Shown one piece after another: positions 1-7,172 of a stretch of DNA of 15,573 nucleotides (the stretch's first letter is position 1; each line of letters opens with the position of its first letter). The stretch is taken from NCBI GenBank assembly GCA_964622375.1, contig CAZUQA010000091.1, forward strand, positions 1-15,573. Reading direction: 5' to 3'. Source of the stretch: CAZUQA01 sp964622375 (GTDB lineage: Bacteria; Bacillota_I; Bacilli_A; Erysipelotrichales; Erysipelotrichaceae). The notes beneath the pieces are model-generated. The model was given only the letters and a program-made list of their open reading frames with translations. It searched no databases and had not been told where the DNA came from. The position numbers were made by a program, and so were the translations under genes.

Positions 1-533
1 AAACCCAAACTCATCATCATTACTCCAATCGTACTTTTCCACAAGGAAAGTAAAAAGGCATACAGTAAAGGGTGATTGACAAAGGTCGTCAGAAAAATGT
101 GGTGATAAGGACTGGGAACGAAGGTTTCTCCCGGTGGTAAAATGTGAACGATCGGAGAAACCGCCGGCTTAATATACAAAGCAAATACTGCTGATAAAAA
201 GTAAGGGACAAAAAGCAGGGCAAAAGCGCAAATGGCTGCCGTCCACCACTTCGCTACCAAATATCGCGTTATTTTTATCCGAATTTGGGTATAAAGCAGA
301 AAGTTGTCTTTGCGTTCATAATACAATAACCAACATAGTGGGATGACCACAAATAAGGGATATAAGAAATCAAGCAGTTCGCGTCCTACTTCCCAGGCTT
401 CAAGATCATAATGCAAGCTGTAGGCTTTATAGAGAGTACATGACAGAATAATCGCAGTAATACTCAGAAAAGTCAGGGTAAGGATGAAAGGCACTTTTAA
501 CTTGTTAAATTCATTTTTTAGTAAACGTGACAT
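1..533 (-). CDS. Multi-pass membrane protein, possibly ABC-2-type permease (partial, 3' end missing)
   Basis: The first 177 codons of a gene that leaves the window at the left edge, so its C-terminus is not seen. It starts at ATG 533-531 (MSRLLKNEFNKLK), with AGAGG at 543-547 nine bases upstream. A short basic cytoplasmic start is followed by a hydrophobic helix (about residues 14-33). Further hydrophobic segments lie near residues 54-70 and 97-118, and another begins close to the cut end. The N-terminal charged stretch ending in a first helix, and the large loop after it, resemble ABC-2-type permease subunits, but no diagnostic motif is visible, so that assignment is inference. It is the third gene in the same direction as the response regulator and histidine kinase, so it may be a target or partner of that system, as in bacteriocin- or antibiotic-responsive loci. 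The matching ATPase gene is not in the window. Confidence 0.6.
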   Translation of the reverse strand, partial: MSRLLKNEFNKLKVPFILTLTFLSITAIILSCTLYKAYSLHYDLEAWEVGRELLDFLYPLFVVIPLCWLLYYERKDNFLLYTQIRIKITRYLVAKWWTAAICAFALLFVPYFLSAVFALYIKPAVSPIVHILPPGETFVPSPYHHIFLTTFVNHPLLYAFLLSLWKSTIGVMMMSLG

Positions 534-607
534 ATTAAGCGACCTCTTTTTTCTTTTTTAGTCGCTTTTAATAATAAAGCTTATTTCATCGCTGACAACC
601 AAAACGC

Positions 608-666
608 TACCAAAGGCTAAGCTACTGGTACGAAAGCTTTTCGTGCCTCTTAAAACGGCTTTGGTA
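608..666. repeat. Nested inverted repeat between kinase and membrane-protein genes
   Basis: TACCAAAG (608-615) is matched by CTTTGGTA (659-666). Inside lies a tight hairpin, GGTACGAAA (627-635) with TTTCGTGCC (639-647), one G-U pair and a 3-base loop. Read on the minus strand it lies directly behind the histidine kinase stop codon. After the outer stem only a short run, GCGTTTTGG, follows, so it would be a weak rho-independent terminator. Attenuation or RNA processing between the kinase and the downstream membrane-protein gene is an alternative. The rest of the 136-base gap holds only the ribosome binding site of the next gene. Confidence 0.5.
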
Positions 667-669
667 ACA

Positions 670-1992
670 TTAGTCAAAGAGAACCCCGATAGTTACATAA
701 TTTGTCTGTTGCTTGCTTTGGTTCTGGGTAATTATTTTGCCGTTATAACGCTTCACGATTTCTTTAACATTAGCTAAACCGTAGCCGCGTGAATTATTAA
801 TCGCTTTTGTTGAAAAACCGCGCTGGAACATGCGGGCAAAAGCACTGAGAGTTTGCTCAGGGAAAGGATTGGAGACCAGCAAAGAAAGACCATCATTTGT
901 TGGTAGGGCATTAAAATAAATTGTATCATTTGGCTGACTAGCTTCAATGGCGTTGTCTAGCAAAATACCGATAATCTCCACCAGGGATACTTCAGGGACG
1001 CGGCAACTTAATAGTGGGGCATTTATTTCGCTAACAATGGTGATGTTTTTCATCGCGGCAAATTTAGTTTTACTGAAAATCAGACCGGCGACGATTTTAC
1101 TATGGCAACTTAACAGGCTACTTTCCGTGATAGAAAACTGCAAACCACGGCTTAAGTCCATTATTTCTTGTTTGGCTTGCTTCAGACTGCTGGCTGTTGC
1201 AACAGCGGTGGAAATAGCCAGCAGGCGATTGTTGAATTCGTGTTGCCGCGAACGAACTTGGCTAATCAGCTCCTCAATGACCGGGATGTACTGTTGCATC
1301 ATTTGGAAACGTTCAAGCTCAGCCGCCCGTTTTTGCTCGTAAATAATGATAAAAGCGTCAATCAACAAAAGCCCGCAAATTATAAGGAAAACAATTATTA
1401 GGTTGTCTGTGGTCTTGGTGAGGTTGAACTCCAGAAAAGTAAGAAGTGCAGATAAAAACCCAAAGGTATTACCAATCAGTATTTTTACTAAGAGCGAGCC
1501 ATTGTTTAGTTTGCGTTGTAGTCCTTTAAAAAAAGGAGTGAAGCATAAAAATGTCACAGAAAGTAAAGAGGCAATACGGCAAAAAAGCGGATTGTATAGA
1601 TTGTCGGGTGTGCCTAAACCGTAAAACAACAGGACAACAAGTAAGCGCACAATGATGAAAATTGCATAGACTGCTAAGGTGGCAAATAAAGTAAAGGAGT
1701 CAGGTTTGGCAAACCAGAAACTGTTGAGTATCAAGACCAATAAAACCATAAATAACAAGAGATAAATCCCTTCAGCCGGCACAATCTCGTAACCGGGGAT
1801 ACTCCAAGAAAAAGGGAAAGCCGGGGTTCCGGGTAAAACGGAAATCCGATTAAGGGCGCAGATAAACACAAAACAAAGAGTAAACACCCCATCGCGTAAC
1901 TTGCGGCTTTTTTGTTCACTCATGATGGCGTAGCTCAAAGTTGCTAATAATAAACCATCAAGTAAAATTTCCCAGCCGATAAGCAAAGTCAT
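670..1992 (-). CDS. Sensor histidine kinase, AgrC/HPK10-like
   Basis: Membrane sensor kinase that would autophosphorylate and pass phosphate to the LytTR regulator encoded just upstream. I choose ATG 1992 (440 aa): AAGGG at 1997-2001 lies five bases before it and overlaps the regulator's stop codon. A GTG at 2013 would add seven residues but has no ribosome binding site. The N-terminal ~220 residues are several hydrophobic helices (roughly 4-23, 38-50, 76-92, 104-125, 140-155, 170-188, 197-219), as in peptide-sensing kinases. The dimerisation/phosphoacceptor segment reads RSRQHEFNNRLLAI with His251. The ATPase domain has an N box (GILLDNAIEAS, Asn347) and a G box (SRGYGLANVKEIV, about 401-413), and lacks the extra boxes of classic EnvZ-type kinases. 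This is the HPK10 pattern of AgrC, ComD and PlnB. The ligand is unknown; no peptide precursor gene is seen nearby. Confidence 0.88.
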   Translation of the reverse strand: MTLLIGWEILLDGLLLATLSYAIMSEQKSRKLRDGVFTLCFVFICALNRISVLPGTPAFPFSWSIPGYEIVPAEGIYLLLFMVLLVLILNSFWFAKPDSFTLFATLAVYAIFIIVRLLVVLLFYGLGTPDNLYNPLFCRIASLLSVTFLCFTPFFKGLQRKLNNGSLLVKILIGNTFGFLSALLTFLEFNLTKTTDNLIIVFLIICGLLLIDAFIIIYEQKRAAELERFQMMQQYIPVIEELISQVRSRQHEFNNRLLAISTAVATASSLKQAKQEIMDLSRGLQFSITESSLLSCHSKIVAGLIFSKTKFAAMKNITIVSEINAPLLSCRVPEVSLVEIIGILLDNAIEASQPNDTIYFNALPTNDGLSLLVSNPFPEQTLSAFARMFQRGFSTKAINNSRGYGLANVKEIVKRYNGKIITQNQSKQQTNYVTIGVLFD

Positions 1993-1999
1993 AATTCCC

Positions 2000-2710
2000 T
2001 TACCATAAAACACTGCGATATTTTTCGCCGATTGGCACTACAATGCTGTCATTAAAAAGCATGACGGCCATATCCGGTTTGTTAATTTTGCGAATATATT
2101 TGCGGTTTATTAGATAGCTTTTATGGCATTGAACAAAACCGGCAGGTTCCAGTATTTCCTTAAAATAGCTAAGAGTATAACCGGATATAGTATCACTGTT
2201 GACTGTGTTATCGCTATTTTTACTGTGGATTATCATTCTTTTGCCTAGGGATTCTACATAGATAATTCTGTCTATTTCATAGTCGCAGATAAATGACTTT
2301 TGATTAATCCGTAGGGTTTTCGGCGCTATAGATAATTGTTCACTCATTTCTAAAGCATGAGTGCAGGCATTGAGAAACTCGGTCTTGGTGAAAGGTTTAA
2401 CTAAAAAACTGCAGCATTTGACATCGCGATACATAGAGAGCTCTTCGCCAGACAAAGCAGAAGCGAAGATGATGGGGGTAAACTTATATTGCGGTAGTTT
2501 GCGTAATTGTTTTGCCAGGCTGGTTCCTTTGTAATCTAGAAGCTGAATATCCAAAATAAAGAGACTCACTTTTTCAACTTTGGCGAAGTTGTAGGCGGTA
2601 GCAGCGAAAGCAAAACTGTTAACAGCAATAGATTTGTCAATTTCTTCAATGTATTGTTTCAGCAAAGCCGCAACTTTCTCATCGTCTTCAACTATTAGAA
2701 TGCTCTTCAT
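2000..2710 (-). CDS. LytTR-family response regulator (AgrA-like)
   Basis: DNA-binding response regulator of 236 aa, first gene of the minus-strand operon. The receiver domain (1-120) begins MKSILIVEDDEK, with acidic Asp9/Asp10, phosphoacceptor Asp54 in FILDIQL and Lys105 in FLVKPF. The C-terminal LytTR domain (about 136-236) carries the family signatures: DRIIYVESLGKRMIIHS and FVQCHKSYLINRKYIRKI. LytTR domains bind direct repeats, and most regulators of this kind control secreted peptides, virulence factors or transporters; the targets here are unknown. The start ATG 2710 is chosen over upstream GTG codons at 2722 and 2719 because AAGGTGG precedes it at an 8-base spacing. Only seven bases separate its stop from the kinase start, and the kinase's ribosome binding site overlaps that stop, which suggests translational coupling. 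Confidence 0.92.
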   Translation of the reverse strand: MKSILIVEDDEKVAALLKQYIEEIDKSIAVNSFAFAATAYNFAKVEKVSLFILDIQLLDYKGTSLAKQLRKLPQYKFTPIIFASALSGEELSMYRDVKCCSFLVKPFTKTEFLNACTHALEMSEQLSIAPKTLRINQKSFICDYEIDRIIYVESLGKRMIIHSKNSDNTVNSDTISGYTLSYFKEILEPAGFVQCHKSYLINRKYIRKINKPDMAVMLFNDSIVVPIGEKYRSVLW

Positions 2711-2761
2711 TTTCAACACCACCTTCTGTTGCCCCCAAGCCGGTCAGAAACCAGAGACTGT

Positions 2762-2811
2762 TACTGTAGGAAAAAAGATTGGCCCGAGCTTTTCTCGGTC
2801 TTTTTACAGTA
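2762..2811. terminator. Long palindrome with terminator-like core, upstream of regulator
   Basis: TACTGTA (2762-2768) pairs with TACAGTA (2805-2811), AAAAAGA (2772-2778) with TCTTTTT (2799-2805), and CCGAG (2784-2788) with CTCGG (2794-2798) around a CTTTT loop. Bases TTGGC form a one-sided bulge. On the plus strand, CCGAG-CTTTT-CTCGG-TCTTTTT is a textbook rho-independent terminator. On the minus strand the core is followed by GCCAATCTTTTTT and would lie in the leader of the response regulator mRNA. No plus-strand gene ends here, so its purpose is uncertain. Confidence 0.55.
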
Positions 2812-2837
2812 TAGCGTATTTTAGTAAAACTTGCCTG
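2809..2837 (-). promoter_or_regulatory. Possible promoter of the response-regulator operon
   Basis: On the minus strand, TATACT (2814-2809) matches the -10 consensus at five of six positions. Seventeen bases upstream, CAGGCA (2837-2832) is a poor -35 (three of six), which would fit a promoter that needs an activator. The -10 overlaps the end of the palindrome at 2762-2811. The expected start near 2802 would leave a leader of about 90 bases containing the CCGAG/CTCGG hairpin. Confidence 0.35.
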
Positions 2838-2940
2838 AGCAATTTTCAAACAGAAAGCATACAATAGGTTGATGTTAAGTTCATTGTTTTACCATCGTGC
2901 TGAAGGCCGGCGTTTACTAAATCTGCACTTTCTTTATCTG

Positions 2941-2994
2941 TGTTATAATACTTGAAGTTAAACATGAATAATAAATTCAGATGAATCAAGGAGG
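2941..2994 (+). promoter_or_regulatory. Extended -10 promoter and ribosome binding site of nagA
   Basis: TGTTATAAT at 2941-2949 is a perfect extended -10 element (TGnTATAAT) with no good -35 at the usual distance. AAGGAGG at 2988-2994 is a full-consensus ribosome binding site, six bases before the GTG start at 3001. The gap between the divergent regulator and nagA (2711-3000) otherwise holds the palindrome and weak promoter listed separately. I find no peptide gene in it on either strand. Confidence 0.65.
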
Positions 2995-3000
2995 AGTATC

Positions 3001-4185
3001 GTGATTATTCGTTCAAAGAGAATTTACTGTGAGGATGATGTAGTAGACGGTTTTTTAGTGATAGAAGATAGAGTGATAAAAGCTATAGAAGGTCGTGCTG
3101 CGGATTTAGTTGCTGATTTAGATGTTGGTGATAAACGGATTATTCCGGGTATTATTGATACGCATAATCATGGGACGATGGGTTACAACCTGATTAAGTC
3201 GGTGCCGGATGTTGATGCCGAGATAAAAGCCTACCTAAAAGGTTTGGCTTATCAGGGAGTAACCGGAGTATTCCCGACTTGCGATCCGGCAATCATCAAA
3301 GACGTAGCTCGTTTGGCAAAAGAAGAGCAGGACGGTGCCAAAATTGTCGGTATTCATTCCGAGGGACCTTATCTTAATCGGGTGGGCGAGAAAGGGATCG
3401 ATACCGGACATCCCGATATTGATATGGACTTTGTCAAGCAGATGGTAACTGATGGGGCGGGATTATTGAAACTGGTGGCGCTTGCTCCGGAGATTCCTGA
3501 TGCCACTAAAGCTATTCATTATCTGAAAGATAACGGGGTTAGATTGGCATTTGCCCACAGCAACTGCGATTATCAGGAAGCTTTGGCTTCTTTTAAGGAA
3601 GGTATCAGCGTGTCTACCCATACAGCTAATGTCATGAGCGGCATTCACCATCGGCGGATGGGTGGTTTAGGAGCTTGTTTGCTGGATGAAGAGTTGTGGT
3701 GTGAAATCATCTGCGACGGTATGCATGTCAGCGATGAAATGATGAAGTTGATGTTCAAAGTTAAGCCCTATACCAAGTTCATGATGGTATCCGATAACTC
3801 TTCAATGGCGGGAGCACCAATCGGACGTTATGATTTACGAGGTTTCTTAATAGTCAACATTGATGAGCAAGGCTTCTGCTTATCAGATACCGGTCGACTG
3901 TGCGGATCGACTAAACCCGTGCTTTATGACATCGGTCATCTGGTGCAAGCTTTGAATATACCTTTGGCAACCTGTCTTAAGATGGCGGCACTTAACCCGG
4001 CTATCTGTTATGGCTTGGCCGAGTCTAAAGGTTCAATTAAGGTCGGAAAGGATGCCGATTTTGTGATAATTGACGATGATTATCAAGCTTTGGCGACCTA
4101 TAGTGAAGGCCGTAAAGTCTATGATTGCCAATTGGATAAAGATTTATTTAATCCCCAATTTATGGAATTATACAAACAAGACTAG
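3001..4185 (+). CDS. nagA: N-acetylglucosamine-6-phosphate deacetylase
   Basis: Cytoplasmic metal-dependent amidohydrolase (394 aa) that converts GlcNAc-6-phosphate to glucosamine-6-phosphate and acetate, in amino-sugar use and cell-wall recycling. The start is GTG 3001. The residues of the NagA fold appear in order: metal motif DTHNHG (His55, His57), Glu121 in GIHSEGPYLN, His186 in FAHSNC, His207 in STHTANVMSG, the DGMH motif with His242, and catalytic Asp265 in MMVSDNSSMAG. The end has the usual AALNPAICYGL...GSIKVGKDADFVIID segment. Length matches the family. It stands alone: no nagB, nagE or GntR regulator gene is adjacent. It has its own promoter and a terminator 26 bases behind the stop. 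Some NagA-like proteins act on related amino-sugar phosphates, and the substrate here is inferred from motifs. Confidence 0.9.
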   Translation: MIIRSKRIYCEDDVVDGFLVIEDRVIKAIEGRAADLVADLDVGDKRIIPGIIDTHNHGTMGYNLIKSVPDVDAEIKAYLKGLAYQGVTGVFPTCDPAIIKDVARLAKEEQDGAKIVGIHSEGPYLNRVGEKGIDTGHPDIDMDFVKQMVTDGAGLLKLVALAPEIPDATKAIHYLKDNGVRLAFAHSNCDYQEALASFKEGISVSTHTANVMSGIHHRRMGGLGACLLDEELWCEIICDGMHVSDEMMKLMFKVKPYTKFMMVSDNSSMAGAPIGRYDLRGFLIVNIDEQGFCLSDTGRLCGSTKPVLYDIGHLVQALNIPLATCLKMAALNPAICYGLAESKGSIKVGKDADFVIIDDDYQALATYSEGRKVYDCQLDKDLFNPQFMELYKQD

Positions 4186-4210
4186 AACGAAACTAAACAT
4201 TGATTATCGT

Positions 4211-4242
4211 GGTAGTCAGTTGTAGAGACTACCTTTCTTTTT
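4211..4242 (+). terminator. Rho-independent terminator after nagA
   Basis: GGTAGTC (4211-4217) and GACTACC (4227-4233) form a perfect 7-bp stem with a 9-base loop, followed directly by TTTCTTTTT (4234-4242). It lies 26 bases after the nagA stop and ahead of a new promoter, so nagA is probably a single-gene transcript. Confidence 0.85.
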
Positions 4243-4252
4243 GGTAGTAGAT

Positions 4253-4281
4253 TTGACTTTTAGAATTATAGTCATTATCAT
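4253..4281 (+). promoter_or_regulatory. Sigma-A-type promoter of the lipoprotein gene
   Basis: TTGACT (4253-4258) and TATCAT (4276-4281), each five of six to consensus, are separated by exactly 17 bases. It lies just after the nagA terminator and 42 bases before the next ATG. Confidence 0.75.
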
Positions 4282-4323
4282 TTTAAGCAGGGTGAAGAGA
4301 ATTCATCAAAAAAGAGAAAAACT

Positions 4324-5166
4324 ATGAAAAAGTTAATTATACTAGTGTTAATACTGGGCTTGTTGGGTTGTAAAGGACAATATATCAAACCGGGCAATTA
4401 TGCCATAGTAAATAAAAACGAACGACCGATCTATCTCATTGACATCAACAGCGGCGAACGTTTGGTAGAACTACACTCGGGTAAGTTTTTTATTAAGATA
4501 CCTGAAGGAAAACGTGTTGCTTCTTTTAGTGTGGCTTTTACTAACTTCAACAGTGAAAGTGCCAGTATTCGTCATGTCGAACTGGGCTTTTTTAACGGTA
4601 AAGTTAAAACAACAAGCCAAGAGTTGCCGGGGGAAGCAATCAGCACTTCTATTGACGCTATTATCATTCAGCCGGACTGTGATTTGGAAAGCGGTGAAAA
4701 CGGTGAGATTGTCGGAAAAACACTGTCAGCCTATGGACCGATTTTGTACTATGACTACCGCAGCGGTTATTATTATTTCTATATCGGAATCAACTACCTG
4801 CGGGTTAAAGAAAGCGGAGCAACCTTGATTAAAAAGCCGGAAGGCGAAGGCGGTCAAGTATTTGATGGCGAGATTGAACAATATGCCTATGGTTTTTTAA
4901 CCTATGAATGGCAGATGATGATTGATGATATTAGCGACTTTCTGGCGCCTGCTGTTAGTATCGACAGTCAAGGCATCACTGTCAGTAATAAAGAATTTAC
5001 TCGGGAGTATACTATAGCTAATCTGGATGTTATCGTTGTGACTTTTTATAGCTTACATGAAGAAAACTTACAACTGTCTGTTTACTTGGATGCCAATACC
5101 TACAGTTTCTTAGGCTTGCGCCTTATTACCGTGGATGTTCCGGAACCTGATGAGCCAAATGAGTGA
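4324..5166 (+). CDS. Lipoprotein of unknown function
   Basis: A 280-aa protein I do not recognise. It begins with a short lipoprotein signal (two Lys, a run of Leu/Ile, then lipobox LLGC with Cys16), so it should be lipid-anchored outside the cytoplasmic membrane. The mature part is rich in beta-forming and aromatic residues, with a Tyr-dense stretch at about residues 140-160 (YGPILYYDYRSGYYYFYIG). There is an acidic, Pro-rich C-terminus (VPEPDEPNE). Only one other cysteine is visible (about residue 119, QPDCD). I see no catalytic motif or repeat. The ribosome binding site is weak (AAGAGA before ATG). It has its own promoter and no obvious terminator behind it; about 220 bases separate it from the ABC exporter genes, so a functional link is unproven. 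A cell-surface or substrate-binding role would be a guess. Confidence 0.75.
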   Translation: MKKLIILVLILGLLGCKGQYIKPGNYAIVNKNERPIYLIDINSGERLVELHSGKFFIKIPEGKRVASFSVAFTNFNSESASIRHVELGFFNGKVKTTSQELPGEAISTSIDAIIIQPDCDLESGENGEIVGKTLSAYGPILYYDYRSGYYYFYIGINYLRVKESGATLIKKPEGEGGQVFDGEIEQYAYGFLTYEWQMMIDDISDFLAPAVSIDSQGITVSNKEFTREYTIANLDVIVVTFYSLHEENLQLSVYLDANTYSFLGLRLITVDVPEPDEPNE

Positions 5167-5224
5167 TGTCTTTGTGGCTTTAACTTAATATAGAAACTAA
5201 GCACTGATTTTCAATAGCTTGTTA

Positions 5225-5327
5225 TATAATAGCGTAACTAAGCATTTAATCGCTGTCGATGTTGCTTTATTGTTAGGCTGATTTTGTGAAAACTGACATT
5301 TATTAAGCTACTGACAGATGATATAAT
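5225..5327 (+). promoter_or_regulatory. Candidate -10 elements ahead of the ABC exporter operon
   Basis: The 218-base gap 5167-5384 has two perfect TATAAT boxes, at 5225-5230 and 5322-5327. Neither has a convincing -35; the second has only TTTATT at 5299-5304, 17 bases upstream. The second is the better placed for the exporter, leaving a leader of about 50 bases. AGAGGGGG (5363-5370) is 14 bases from the GTG start and AGAGAGA (5374-5380) about four, so the ribosome binding site is imperfect. No gene or clear operator is seen. Confidence 0.4.
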
Positions 5328-5384
5328 GGTCCTTGTGACTTAGCTTATTGCCAGCTAAATAAAGAGGGGGCAAAGAGAGAAACG

Positions 5385-7172
5385 GTGAAAGCCACTGATT
5401 ATCTGAAACGTTATATCCGACCACAGTTTAAAAAGATTGCCATAATTGTAAGCAGCGTAATCATTTACGTTTTTTTGACATTGTTGTCTCCTTTAATATT
5501 CAGTTTTATTATCGATCATTTGCTGAAAGAATTGCCCTTGGAAAATCCCCTAGTTTTGTGGCTGAGCGATTTGTTAGGCGGTGTACAGTATCTGCGACAC
5601 AACCTGTGGATCGGTTTTATCATCATTATGGTCATAAGTGTGTTCATCGCTTATTTTACTTTTAATCGCAGTCGTTATAATTCGCAAGTCGGTGAAGAAC
5701 TGGCAGAGAGTATGCGAAATGATATGTTCACCCACCTGCAATTACTGCCATATTCTTTTCATCAAGCTAACAAAAGTGGTGAGCTTATTCAAAAATGTAC
5801 CAGCGACATTGAACAAATTCGGCGCTTTATTGCCAACCAAATATCGGAGATGACTTTCTCATTGACTAACACGGTCTTGGCTTTGTTGATACTGTTTAAC
5901 ATTAACTTGCGCCTCACTTTAATCTCCATTGTCAGTTTACCGATTATGATAATCGTCGCTTTGGTTTTCTTTAAAAGGATGCAGGTGGTTTTTTTAGCCA
6001 GCGATGAAGCCGAAGGAGCCTTATTGAATGTCATCCAGGAAAATTTGCAGGGAATCAGAGTTGTCAAGGCTTTCAACAAGGAACAGGCGCAAGCTAAACG
6101 CTTTTTAGCGCATACCGAGCACTTTAATGAGACCACCTACAAAGTCATTAAGCTACTGGGTGTCTATTGGAGCTTTACGGATACTTTAGCTTTAGCACAA
6201 ATTCTGACGACCATTTACTTCGGTATAGTTTTTGCCCACCAAGGTTTAATCACAACCGGTGATTTCTATGTCTTTCTCAGTTATGAGATGATGATCCTTT
6301 GGCCGGTAAGGATGTTAGGGCGAATAATTGCCGATATGGGAAAAATGTTTGTTTCGGCAAAACGCTTAGGTGATATTTTAGGACAGCCGGCTGAAGACTT
6401 AGAAAGTGGGGATAGACCAGCGCTCAATGGAGCTATCGTATTTAAGGATGTGTATTTTAAGTTTGCCGATGGCGACAACAATGCCCTTCAAGGTATCAAC
6501 TTAACTATTGAAGCCAATAAGACGACCGCTATCATGGGACCGATTGGTAGCGGAAAGAGCACGCTGGTACATCTGTTGTGCCGTTTGTATGATTACAGTA
6601 GCGGCGAGATAAGTATCAACGGTTATCCGATTAATACTATCGCTAAAGGCTATTTGCGAAAGAACATCGGCATTGTCCTGCAAGAACCTTTTCTTTTTTC
6701 CAAGACCATTGAAGAAAATATTAAGATTTCTGCTCCGACCGCCAGCAACAAAGCTTTGGTGCAGGCAGCGAAAATCGCCAGTGTGCACGATGTCATCACT
6801 TCCTTTGATAGTGGGTATGAAACTATGGTTGGCGAACGGGGGGTAACGCTCTCCGGCGGACAAAAACAACGAATATCGATTGCTCGGGTTATTATCAATA
6901 ATGTCAAGATTTTGATTTTTGATGATTCATTATCAGCCGTCGACTCGGAAACAGACCTCCAGATTCGTAAAGCGTTAAAGGAGTTGTCCAGTGGGATGAC
7001 AACGATAATAATTACCCATCGTTGTGACTCGGCTTTTATGGCTGATAAAATTGTGGTCTTAGATAAAGGAAAAATCGTCCAAAGTGGCAGCCACAAGCAG
7101 CTATTAAAACAAGAAGGTTTTTATAAGAAGATTTATAATCTGCAAAAATTGCAGGGTGGTAATCAACGATGA
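5385..7172 (+). CDS. ABC exporter half-transporter, degenerate-site subunit
   Basis: A 595-aa protein with an N-terminal six-helix exporter membrane domain (about 15-320) and a C-terminal ATPase domain. Motifs: Walker A GPIGSGKST (385-393), Q-loop VLQEPFLFS, full signature LSGGQ (489-493), Walker B ILIFDD (509-514) and switch His545 in ITHRC. The catalytic Glu after Walker B is replaced by Asp514. This is the known mark of the subunit that supplies the degenerate ATP site in heterodimeric exporters such as TM287/288, BmrCD and LmrCD. Its partner is the next gene, which overlaps by 4 bp (ATGA), so the two should be made together. Such pairs export drugs, lipids or peptides; the substrate cannot be read from sequence. 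The start is GTG 5385, with a weak ribosome binding site. Confidence 0.92.
   Translation: MKATDYLKRYIRPQFKKIAIIVSSVIIYVFLTLLSPLIFSFIIDHLLKELPLENPLVLWLSDLLGGVQYLRHNLWIGFIIIMVISVFIAYFTFNRSRYNSQVGEELAESMRNDMFTHLQLLPYSFHQANKSGELIQKCTSDIEQIRRFIANQISEMTFSLTNTVLALLILFNINLRLTLISIVSLPIMIIVALVFFKRMQVVFLASDEAEGALLNVIQENLQGIRVVKAFNKEQAQAKRFLAHTEHFNETTYKVIKLLGVYWSFTDTLALAQILTTIYFGIVFAHQGLITTGDFYVFLSYEMMILWPVRMLGRIIADMGKMFVSAKRLGDILGQPAEDLESGDRPALNGAIVFKDVYFKFADGDNNALQGINLTIEANKTTAIMGPIGSGKSTLVHLLCRLYDYSSGEISINGYPINTIAKGYLRKNIGIVLQEPFLFSKTIEENIKISAPTASNKALVQAAKIASVHDVITSFDSGYETMVGERGVTLSGGQKQRISIARVIINNVKILIFDDSLSAVDSETDLQIRKALKELSSGMTTIIITHRCDSAFMADKIVVLDKGKIVQSGSHKQLLKQEGFYKKIYNLQKLQGGNQR

Noticed and set aside
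541..669. A pheromone-like short peptide gene between the kinase and the membrane protein
   Set aside because: Minus-strand ATGs here open frames of only a few codons (six at most for the ATG overlapping the kinase stop) and have no ribosome binding site.
1990..2013. GTG 2013 as the kinase start, overlapping the regulator gene
   Set aside because: ATG 1992 has AAGGG at good spacing, while GTG 2013 has none.
2711..3000. A small gene in the divergent intergenic region
   Set aside because: The plus-strand frame covering 2634-2867 begins inside the regulator gene, has no ribosome binding site and runs through the palindrome; minus-strand ATG frames stop within a few codons.
6501..7096. Minus-strand frames of 122 and 148 codons inside the first ABC gene
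   Set aside because: They are antisense to the conserved ATPase motifs, lack ribosome binding sites and show no recognisable domain.
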